Assembly: GCA_903813345.2 (NCBI GenBank)
Contig: CAIIXF020000003.1
Span: 29,215,248 to 29,279,247, forward strand
Direction: 5' to 3'
DNA length: 64,000 nucleotides
From: Owenia fusiformis
Taxonomy: Eukaryota; Annelida; Polychaeta; Sabellida; Oweniidae
In this document: positions 48,701 through 60,700 of the stretch, piece after piece
Layout: each line of letters opens with the position of its first letter
Numbering within the stretch: position 1 is the stretch's first letter
Translations under genes and position numbers: made by a program
Notes under the pieces: model-generated
The model's database searches: none
Told to the model about the DNA's origin: nothing
What the model saw: the letters and a program-made list of their open reading frames with translations, nothing else

Positions 48701-51700
48701 CGCTATCAGATTCATCTTCGCTCGTAGAATGTTTTTCATTATCTGATTGTTGTTGTTGTTCATCACTGGACTCTTCACTTGTAGATTCATCATCAGCGAA
48801 CAATTCTCCAGCCAAATATGAATATTTGTTTAGTGTTTTCTTGACTGCTCTTGATTGAGTCATGCCTTTCGCCAATAGTGCCTCCACTTCATCCATAATA
48901 TCACGATGAACTTCACTGTACCTTAACCCCAGTATATATGACAGAAGCTCTCCATAGTGTTTCAAGAATAGCTGTCTGGCACCAAACACAGATTTCTGTC
49001 TGACTCTTTCAACCGCTTTTTTGGATGACATTCCTCTTTCTTTATACTTCTCGACCAGTTCATCCCAATCATCTTGTAGCTCATCGATTACTTTATCTTT
49101 AATGCGATTCAAAGTTACATTATCCTTCAAGTCTTCAGTATGGAAATCACATCTCATGACATCGTTTTCATCACTTTCCCTCAATTCGGGACAATGCCTT
49201 CTGTGTTCCCTCACGTCGAGTGGTGACAACATCACTACACCACAATCCGTACAATGAGGGGTAGACATTGTCGTGGCAGGTATGTTAGGTTGATTGTTCA
49301 TTGTGTAACCAATACTTGGATTCATTGTGTTGTACATGGTTGGATTCGCCATATAGTACATCCTCGGATCAGGATTCATCTTTGATTCTGCAGCGATGGG
49401 TGTTGTACTGTAGTTTGCTCGGTTGATTTTATCGAATGGTTCTTGATTTAAATTTACGCCTCTTCTTATATCCACGCTATTACACGGTATTGTGCTATAT
49501 ATTGGTGTTTGGTCCTCTTTGCCGTGAGAATAAAGTGCCGAAGATACGCCTATTGGTTGTTCAATAGTAGCTGCAGCAACATCGTACAATCTCATATTTT
49601 CGGGAGTTTCTTGTTTCAGATCTACCAGTAGATATCCATATGGGTGTTGAGTAGCCTTTTCGTAAGCATCCAATAATTTCTTAGAATTTCCAGGATACAT
49701 CTGATGGGCTAATACGGCCACCTGTTGGCGATCCCTAGGATTTTTATACAACACTATGTAGTGGCAGTTTAGGCTCATAGTTCTGCTTTCACGACCATGA
49801 TGAAATAGATTCTGCATCAGACAGATGACACTCAAATTTCTATGGTGAGAACCCTTAGTGTAGAGCTCAGAGATTCGCTTATCTTTAGTCATATCAGCCA
49901 TTAGATCGTCGAAAATGATTAGATTTCTAACATTGACATCCAGGAAACTTTGGTCACCCAATGACTCTGGAATTCCCATGATAAATTCTATATTTTGAAA
50001 GCGGGTCTTTATTTCGACGTACATGGGCTGCCACTGTCCGAAGCACCAAATTATCCGTTGTGGGGGAGGGGTTATCTTTTTCTCCATATTTTCTATGAGT
50101 TCTCTGACATAGGTAGACTTGCCCGAACCTGTTGGACCAACCACCATCATCGTAAAGGGATGGTGAAGCATCTTTGTCCTATCACCATTGCATGGGTTAG
50201 CTGCCAAGTTTGTCATTGAATAAAATCCCCCATGATGCCGTTCGCAAGATGGCGCCACGATACGTTTTTTAGGTCCATGATCTATTCTCTTATGACGATA
50301 CATGCTGGTTGCATGACTGAATGTCTTCCCACACTCGCATGAATAGGAAGAACTATGAGGCATGTTGACTTCTCTATTACTAATAGTTAAATGCTAATAT
50401 TTTCAAAGTATCACTATTAAATAACATCAATTTGGTGAACATCTCTGAATATGTAGCACACATAGTGAACATGCTACTGACCATAAGTGAACATGCTACT
50501 GACCATAAGTGAACATGCTACTGAACATTAGTGAACATGCTACTGAACATTAGTGCACAATAGTGAGCATACTAGTGAATAATAGTGAACATGCTACTAA
50601 ACAATAGTGAACATGCTTCCGAACATTAGTGAACATGCTACTGAACAATGGTGAACATGCTACTGAATAAAAGTTGACATGCTACTGAACATTAGATAAC
50701 ATGCTACTGAACAATAGTGAACATGCTACTGAACAATAGTGAACATGCTATTAAACAATAGTGAACATGCTACTGAACAATAGTGAACATGCTATTAAAC
50801 AATAGTGAACATGCTACTGAACATTAGTGAACATGCTACTGAACAATGGTGAACATGCTACTAAACAATAGTGAACATGCTACTGAACATTAGTGAACAT
50901 GCTACTGATCAATGGTGAATGTGCTACTGAATAATAGTGGGCATGCTACTGAACAATAGTGAACATGCTACTGAATAATAGTGAACATGCTACTGAACAA
51001 TGGTGAACATGCTATAGAATAATAGTGGACATGCTACTGAACAATAGTGAACATGCTATTGTACAATAGTGAACATGCTAGTTCAAAATTAGAAATACAA
51101 TTGAAAATTTTTGAAAGGGTAAAAAGTTTGCTGTGCAAAAATGAAGTGTTCTGACATCTTATGGTCTTAAGATCGACTAAAGATGCTGAAATAAGTGAAA
51201 ATGAAACAATAAAATTGAAAATATTTGCAAGGGTAAAAATTTTATTATACAAAAATGAAGTGTGTTGACATCGTATAGTATTCATATGGGTTAAGGATGC
51301 TGAAATAAGTGAAAAATGAAAAGTAAAATTGAAACTTTTTGCAATGGTAAAAAATTATGATACAAAAATGAAGTGTATGGACATCTTATAGTCTTTATAT
51401 GGGTTAAGGATGCTGAAATAAATGAAAAATATAATTGAAAATCTTTTCAAAGGTAAAATATTTGTTGGACACATATGTAGTGCGCTGACATCATAAAGTC
51501 TATATATGGACTAAATATGCTGAAATAAGTGAAAAATGAAATGTAAAATTGAAAATGTTTGCAAGGGTAAAAAATTGTTAAAACAAAATGAAGTATTCTC
51601 ATATCGTAAAATATGTACAGGCAAAACTATTTATCTAACCCGTAAACAGCCAGGATAGACATTGAGTGACGTAGGCTGTCGTATTATGTTTACGAGGGTT

Positions 51701-54700
51701 ACTTTGACCTCTGGATTTCCAGTTGTGATGGTATTCCCCGTACTACGCTAAGAAAAACAAAAGACGAATATTTAGTGTATACATGTACACGTAGAACTAT
51801 CTATATTTTCAATATCTTGCTGTCATTTCCCGTGTCGTTTAATGTAGAAATATCCATTTCACTTTAGGGATTTCACTGCATTTCACGTAGAAACGCTGAC
51901 TTTTGCTTGTAGAAGTTTAGTAAGTATCTTCCATTTTGTCGAGACTTAACAACAATACATCTTAAAGTAGTCATCTGTGAAAGAATTGTCTCGCCACTTC
52001 CTTAAAAATTCTTTATTTTTTATAAAATGTCCTTTTTAGAACCTTATGACACATTGTTGCCCCTTAGTTGTAAGAATATACTTATTTTAACGATTTTGTT
52101 GACTGACTTAACTGAGAACTGGGCAATAAATACGTTTTGCCTATTCAAAATCAAAGCAAAAGTATTCTATTATGTCTTTAAAAATGACAGAGAATTTTGC
52201 ATGCCTAGCTTTATACGACTTTGTTCCATTGCCTAATTTTGGAATGTAGAAAGTAAAGTCCATAGTTTGTCGGGGTTACGGAAGTGTGGGGGTGTAGGAA
52301 ATCTCGTATTTCATCCAGCATTGGAGAATACGTTCGAGAAACGTTGAACATTATCATCCAGTAGGTCCTATATGACCAGGGATGGGGGCGTTGGAACTGT
52401 GGGGGTGTAGGAAATCTCTTCACCCGGCGTCGGAGAATACGTTTGAGAAACGTTGGTAGGATGTTGATATGTGACATACAGATTTCTTGCTGTGATGGTA
52501 TTCCCATACTAGGCAAACAAAGAACAAATATGTAGTAACAACGTTTCTATCTATTTCCATATTCATTGTAATGAGTGCCAAACGTACCTCTATCCATTTT
52601 GTATTTTATAATCTAGGCTATATAGTCACTTTTTATAGAGGTAATAGGTAACGGATAAATCATTTGTCATTTGGTTTTATTATCTTATCAATTGTCTCCG
52701 AAAGTCAACCGAACGATCGGAGAGTATCAATCATCCACGGAACACTGACGTCAAAAAGACGTTTGGATATCGTCTAAACGTTCGAGAATCGTTTTACTTT
52801 TACGAAACTGTATCATTCGTATTTGACCAAGCAGAGCTTCTCATCCGAGAAAATTCACACTGACCTCACTCCGGAAGTCAAGCGACCAATCAGTCATCCA
52901 CGGAAGTCAAACGTTCGGGAAACGTTTGGGAATCCCGTATTACGTTGGGGTACGATCGAGAAACGTTGGGGAATCCCATATTTCATCAGATTTCATCATC
53001 GGGTCCTATAGGACGGAACCATGAAAGACGTCACTAAACTGTAGGTTCCAGTCCAAGGAGGATTGGCTCCCAGAGTGCACCACCGATATTCTGTCCCATA
53101 TATGGGTATGTCGTAATACAAAATTCGAATTCAAACAGCCGCCATTTTGTTCACTTCAACATTTAAATCGTGAATTTTGGTCTTATTTCCAAACGAAAAA
53201 TTCCAAAACTCACAAGAAACGATCGAGATATTGGTTCGAATCTTTTGAACTGTTTATTTTGAATTTATAGTCGGTTTTAATTTCAGAAAATAACGACATT
53301 TCGACGTTTTCATTGTTGGAAAATATCGAGTTTCGATCCTGGGAGCCAATCCTCCTTGGTTCCAGTCTCCAGTCTCCATGCGGCCCCGTGGGTAAGGTGT
53401 AGGCGTACGTAGGCGTAACGTTCGGTAATCGTCTGGGGTCAAAGTTCGTGCCTGATTTGGTGCCTAAAATTGCATTATCATTTACTCGGACTATTACTAC
53501 TTAGGTCACAATGTAAAAATGATAGATATAGAACATATTTATGAACATGAAAATAATCGTGAAAACGTGGAGACAGGTCAGAGATATATGTACAAATTAA
53601 TGAATATTGGACTATTTAACTTCCTTGACAATAGAGTGTAAAAATTCGGCTGTTAATTCAATAGCCTTTTTATTTGTAATTGTGTGAAGAGAAGGATCTG
53701 CAAAAAGAAGAAAGTCTACCCTGTCTTCCTGTTTTCTATTATTAAAAGAGTTTAAATTAAAGGATGGCAGTCCCCCTAGTTCTCTGTGAAAATGGAGTCT
53801 TTGAATGTTAAAAAGAGGGCAATGGAGCAATAGGTGTTTGGTGGATTCAGTAGAGTGACCACATTTACATTTGGCATTTGGAATATTTTTGAAGTTATGT
53901 GTAAAAAGATGCTGCCTAAAAATGAGATCACATCTCGTTTTATTTAAGACAATTTAGTAGACTAGTTTTTTTTCTTTTCTTCGATTGGATAAGGATCTAG
54001 ATCTCCATCCAAGACATGCCATCACCTTCTCAGAGTTTGACCCTTGGATGCAACCACTTACAATAAGACTCGCTCTATATTGGACTCTATCTAAACTTGC
54101 TAAGAGGTTTAGATTTGCGCTGTCAAAAATAATATTGCCATATTCGAGATGTGGGAGAATGAATGCCATATAAATTGTCTGTAAGTGTTTTGATCTTACT
54201 GAGAATTTGAGTGCTTTTAATGGATTTAACATTTTATTAACCTAGTAATCACTGAGTTAATGTGTTCTCAACGCTAAGGTGTTTGTCTAAAATGATGCCT
54301 TGTTTATGGCTATTTACAAGAGGTATTTGCTCATTATTCATTGTTACTGGAATTTGTTTCTTGACTTTTCGTGTGTGTTTAGATTGAAAGATAATCTCTT
54401 TACTCTTAGATGTATTTTGGTATATCTTTCTCAATGATTTTTTGTGTAGATACGTAGCGAGTCCAATGGAGAAAAAATTGTTGTTTTTGGATAGCATCAA
54501 CAACTTTAAGATTTAGAGGTATCACGTTTTCCGTCAAAGAATGCTCTTAGTGAAATCGTCAAAAAAGTTCAAAAATACAATTTTGTGAAATTGGGATTTC
54601 TGTCTTAGCCATTATTTGAGTCATTTTTGGATTGCTTTCACGAGCTGACATATATATTATCAATAATATGTCATATCTACCCATTTTTCTGAAATAATTT

Positions 54701-57700
54701 TGTCAAGTTTGACTCGCTGAAATTGAAGTTTGAATTTTAAGATAGACAGATTTTCTAATTTTCATTTTTGAGCGATTCTGTGTCAGAGCATGCCTCCGCG
54801 GAAAATAAGATATCTCTTAATTTCCAAGTTGTTGATGCTATGCAAGCTTACCAATCTTTTCTCAACTGAACACTATACACATAAAAAATTGTGAAGATTC
54901 CTTAATTGTTGAGAAAGTTGTTCCAAAATTAGTAGTGAATGGCATTTTTGTGTCACCCTTAATAACCCAAAATAATCTTAAATTGAAACGACTACTTTTT
55001 TGAAAGCTCATTCACTAGATCTAGTCTAATCTAATTATCCTACATTAGTATCGAAAATGCAATCCAGTCCCATCGGCATTTATGTTGAGAAATTCCTCGT
55101 GGCATTTATTCATTTAAAAGTGTACTGTAAAACACCATATAAGCACTATAACACTTGTGGGATTCAAAGGTGTGACTTGATGCGTTGATTCGATGGCATG
55201 AGATTTTAAAAATAATCAGTTTTAATACCGTCAATTTAATTGGAGTCCCAATCGGCAAAAAGTCAGTTGATTTCCACATAATCTGGTAGTTCAATGGGAA
55301 TATGTGTTAAACTGTCGAATCACAATTATCCCACACGTTCCGTAAATTTGTACCCTCAACGATTAATCTAATATTCGGTCTTCCGAGACTTTGGTCCATC
55401 TAATGATTAAAAGATAACAAAAGTGATGTTTTTGTAGTAATTGATATATTAAACGAGCTACACTAACTACATTGAAGCAATGTCGTCGTGGCATTTGTGA
55501 GCCTTTTTGTGCCTGCCAGACTGATGACAGACACTTCGAGTAAATGATTTTGTGGTTACGTTAGATGGTTGATCAGGGCTATTCAAGCGATGTTTTTGAG
55601 TTAAGAATTTAAACCCTGGACTCGTGCAATGTTGAATGTCTATTCTTTGAAGGTGTTGCTTTCCAGAATTTGCTCGGAGTGTTAATTTTGGGAAACAACG
55701 CTTGAAAGGAATGATCACTCCACAATGCATTAAGGCTTACATTCTTTCTCTCTACCAAGTCACTTAAAAGATACCAAACCACTAAAAAACAGTTTCTCAA
55801 CGAAACCTTTTGTCAAGTTGGCAAAGCATCAATTTCAATCTGTAGAGTCTAGTTCTTACCATGGCACCTTGGATCCAGAGGTTGGTGATGTAATGCACTG
55901 CAGTTATATAAAATACTGTGTTTGGATCGGCTGGAATCGGGCACACCTTGCCTATCTATGTGTAAATACTAACGCCTCTTCGATTCATTATATATTTTGA
56001 ATTAAATGAAGCTAGTGAATCATTATTTTGTTGATAATCTAATGCATGATGCTCTTGCATGTAGATTAAACCGAGGCTGGTAGGCTGAATTTTCGGCTAC
56101 CACGCAAGAAGCAAGTGAATGAAATCACCTTTTCGCAAGTTACACACATGGAGTAAATCAAACATGTACATTTTACAATTTTGATACGTATTTCAGGCAT
56201 AAGCTGTTGCGTATTACGCCAACGACGCAGGAAGATCTAGACGCTGCAACCAAATTCATCGATCAACGCCAAAGTGAGGCAAGTATAACAAAGATACCAA
56301 AAATGACGGGGAAAGACAAAAAAATATCGCATGAATTCCCAATATTATTCTTGAAATCAAAATAAGCCTGTATAGCTTGTAGTGTGGTGCTTGGTCGTCC
56401 CCTACATTCCCTGGCCTTGGTCAAAGCTTTTCTCTTTCAATAATTAATTTGAACCGAGAGGGCCTACCTTCCTAGAATAACTGTTGCCTATCAGCTTTAA
56501 TTTCTTTTCATTACATAATAGGCGTTGTATTCTATTGTCATTACCGATTGATATTAACAAAGGTGATATAATGATCCATACTTACATGAAATATAAAAAT
56601 AATTGAAATACTTAAAAACTGGGCTCTCTTGGATCACAAAATCTAACAAATAATACCACGGCATCTCATGGATGAGAATAAATGAGTTTTGAGTGTTCAG
56701 TATCATAAAAAATCCTTTCGATGATTTCCATAAACTAGAGTAAAGCGTTTATAATAGCAGTCTCAGGTGAAATGATAAAACGCCACAATCCATTTGTAAT
56801 TAAGATAAAAAGAACAGTCGGGGGTACACATCTGTTTTCACAGAGAAATAAGATCAGATAAGTGGATTTAAAAGTGCTAAAACAAAATGAAATAACCGGA
56901 GGTAAGTTTCATTCAACTCCTACGACAAGAGATGATGATTTCGAGAATGTTAGTATATGGGCGGCGATGTCAGCCCCTATTAATTCGTTAATGGTAGTCT
57001 TGCGTTAAGTCTCTTGAACCATCTTCCACTTCACGATCTACCTCACCTCGGCGGAGGTTAGGCGTGTAGGGGAGGGAGTAGCGAGGGACCAAAGTGAGAG
57101 AAACGTTTCTCTCTGCTTTACCTCTGGTTTCACAATAAACACTCATAAATATTCAGTCAGTTTAATTTGTGATTCATGATGATCAGCTTCCCCGAATAAT
57201 AACAGCCCTGCCAGTAATTGGACACGTATCTATCGTGTTTCACATACTTTTCAGCTAATATCTATTATTACATGCATCAATGGGATTATTACAACGTAAT
57301 GATGAGCTTCTTATTGGACTAAAATCCTTTCTGATAGCTACTCTGAAGACTTACATATCTCCTTATGGGCGACCTTCTTATTATTGCCGATTCACGTAAT
57401 TCTTTCTGCCTGTTCGTATAGTTAATTTCCCACGTAAATGATATTATTGAAAATTACAAATAACCTTGAGTGAATTTAGTTTTAATACGGCGTCATATAT
57501 TTCTGGTATATATATAGAACAAATTGTGTAAAATTTTTGACGCAATATTTTCAAAAAGAATTACTAGGTCAGAGCTGGCGTTAACGCCGTTTTTTACCGT
57601 TTTTACGCACATTTGATCAAGTCTGACGCAGAATTGACAAATAATTGCGTTTCATTGACGCACTTTGATCCCAAGATAGACTAACGCTATTTCCCAGGAA

Positions 57701-60700
57701 GATTAGCAATACACAAGAAAAAACAATGTTTTGACCGATATCTTACCGATCAGATTTATTCTCCGGCTTTCAGACGAAAATCTCCGGCTTTCAATTAAGT
57801 TTAACATATCAAATGAAAGAATATAAATTGGCCTACCTTGTGAAGACAAAATCTAAGTATAATAGGCAGATAATCAGCAGTGTTTTAGAGAAACACTGAA
57901 ATAATTATCTTACTGTAATCCGGCCACCATTTTGATTGACCTCTCAAACCAAAACGCATTGCTTTGAGATTAATGGGTCAGTAGCAAAAAACCTTTATCA
58001 CTGTCCTGCCAACTTTCAATGGATACTATTATTAACAATTACACATAAACTTGAAAACAAACTGTTTAATTAATACAATTGATCTTCTTGGCATTATCTT
58101 ACATCATAGTGAGGAAGCACAAAGGGCAACATTTGAAAACAAATAAAATATTACAAGTCAGAGTGTTGATCCTTATATTTCATTGAGATTGATAATGTGT
58201 AAGAAAGGAGTATTGAGTTTATTAATTTACACCAGAGTGAGGAGGAACAAGGGACAACATTGAAAAACAAAGTAATTAAGAAAAAAATTAATTACAATAA
58301 ATTATGTATTGATCTGCTTTATTGAAATCAATTGCTCATGTACAGTTTGATACAAGTGGCAGGAAAATACTGATTTTATCTTATGGTTAAATGCTTTCAA
58401 AAAAAAAGTTCAAAAATCTGCATAATTTATCTGAAAAAATAAAAATAAAGTTTTCTATCAACACAATTTTTTCTTATTTTTCTTATTGTTTATATAAAGA
58501 GAGGGTCTAAATTTCAAAATTTTCGGGGGATGGCATGCTCCCAGACCCCCTAGTTTGCGCCGCCCTGCTATTTGGTCATTATCCATTGATTTGGTTTATG
58601 TTTCACCCAGCCGTTTGGCCTATGTTTCACCCAGCCGTTTGGCCTAAGCTGATTTTCAGAGTCTCATTGCAGCACATTTATTTTTGTACTTTAGATTATC
58701 CGAAAATGACGCTTTATTATCATAATTCAATTTGACCCACATTTTCCAAGTTTGACCCACTTTTTTGATTGAACTGGGTCATGTGACCCACAAAATGTTG
58801 AGGCTACCGCCAGTACTGTAGGTTTTTTGAAGATTTGAGAAGCAGAAATTACGTTCAAATTCTTTATAATTGAAAATGGCCAGGCTCTTTTAAATTTTTT
58901 TGCCATATATTAACCGTAAATCAAAGAATTTTATGAAATAAAGTCAGTACCTTTTATAAAAATTGACATGGAATGTTGACAGCAAAAAATGTTGTAAATG
59001 TTGCACTGTTAATTTTTTAACAATGTGTTGCATTTTGGAACACCCTGTACAGCTGACACCCAACACTCTGTTAATATTAAGATAAGAATTCGAATCATGG
59101 TGCTATATCATATCCGAGGAGACGTTAACCCCAACCAAGGAGCGATCAATCTTTTTGTTACAAGTCACATTTAACACTAATTAAATACAGTCAATTCAAA
59201 CGTTGCAATCATTCCATTATAAATGCTTGTTCAATTGAAATTTAGAAAGACAGTCTGAAGATTTCCGATCTATCATTAATGATTTATTACCGTTCCTTAT
59301 GTAGACTAGTTGATGTTTGATACAGTTTTACTTTACGAACTTTTGCGCTGGATTTGATGGTTCGTTTTAGTTGTGTTTTCTTTCAAATGTTGCCATATAT
59401 GTTTTCTCTGCTATATCGGGAATTTATTGATTTATCAGTTGGTCAAGTAAGTGCTCGTTCTTCCTCCAACTCTCCGGTCATATTACATATGACATTATGT
59501 ATAAATTGTAATATAATATAGTATCTAATATTACAATATAATGTTGGTAAAAATGGTGAAATTCTTTGAATTTGTATATTAGTTCCATACTTTTTAGTTG
59601 AGGATTTAAACATGTTTGATTATAGCTCGACTTCTGGAAACTCCCCCGGGGTGTTTCTGACAACGCAGATCTGAGGGTTTCCCCCGAAGAGTATGACACC
59701 GTAGCAGAGCAACTCCGTGCGGCGGGAGTCAACTTCAATGTCATCCAGGAGAACCTCCAAGAGTGAGCGTAAATCAAATACACTCCCCTCCATAAGTTTG
59801 GCAACTGGACGTACCCTTTTGAATGGCGTATAAAGCATGTTTATGTTTGGCGATTTAGAATAATTCATTAATATTCTATAAAGTCGTAATAATTTTTTGA
59901 ACTTTTGTGTTAGAAAGACTTCCAGTTTTCAAACTTATGGAGGGGAGTGTAGTATCAATATCCATAAGGTGTGCATTGAAAGTGTTGACACATCAAATCA
60001 GATTCTAACATAGTCTTGTCTCTCGATTTGCATTTTTCTTCCATCCATATTCCGATGATAAACTAGAGATTGAAAACAATTGCTATATTAAGTATTATAT
60101 TGCCTATCCATCCAGGTGTCTATGAATATACCAATAACAAACCTATTTACATAATTGTGCCAAACATACAATTAGGACATTTAAAGGAAATGGATTATCT
60201 TAGTCTCCCCGGACTATCCACTCTCACAACCTTTAGCCAGACTGTGATTACAAGACAGGTATAAAAGGGTAGGAGGTCCTATTAATTTATGGTCCTACTC
60301 TCCATTGAATTATATGGTGACCTCTTTCCCTTATTATCTTATACACAATCAGGACCAGTAAGGGCAAGGGAGACCATAATCCCTGGGGGACCATAATTTC
60401 TTTCACACCGGGTACTAGACCCAGTTGTTAGAGTAGATAGTCCGGGTCTTGAAGCGAGACTAAAAATTGATCTACAGAATGAATATTTCTGCTGACTTGG
60501 CATGTTTCATTACCTCTACATTTTCTCTTCAGTCGCATAGATGAAGACTACGAACGTCTCTCCAATAAAGCCGGCAAGCAGCCAATCGATCTGGAGGACT
60601 TCAATAGACATGGAGACGTAAGTTACACTCCCTTCAAAAGTTTGGTAATCAACAATCTTGCTTTTGGACTATTTGTAGCATCCTCCGTACGCATGCGCAG

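Larger units (their letters stand above)
46147..53501. mobile_element. Polinton/Maverick-like element, 7,355 bp, lacking polymerase and integrase
   Basis: Termini are agtagtaatagtccgag and its exact complement, flanked on both sides by TAGGTC (46141-46146 and 53502-53507). A 6-bp target duplication, 5'-AG termini and long TIRs are the hallmarks of Polintons/Mavericks. The inside carries a small basic protein gene and a packaging-ATPase gene that converge, each with its own polyadenylation signal, then two tandem arrays. No protein-primed DNA polymerase, integrase, protease or capsid frame is present, so it must be non-autonomous or a different kind of element. It lies in carboxypeptidase intron 1. 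An adintovirus-like or other virus-derived element is the alternative. Confidence 0.8.
46027..54503 (-). mobile_element. Decayed LINE 3' part, split by the Polinton-like element
   Basis: Right of the insertion, the minus strand encodes RT C-terminal fragments in shifted frames: 54503-54249 (HKQGIILDKHLSVE), 54232-53954 (LQTIYMAFILPHLEYGNIIF) and 53830-53612 (FNIQRLHFHRELGGL, ending KEVK). Left of the insertion, at 46146-46027, the same strand continues as a 3' UTR with AATAAA and a poly(A) tail. Removing 46147-53507 rejoins the two halves at a single TAGGTC. It belongs to a different LINE family from the copies at 16 kb, 26 kb and 62 kb. The 5' part is missing, and frameshifts mark it as dead. 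Confidence 0.8.
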
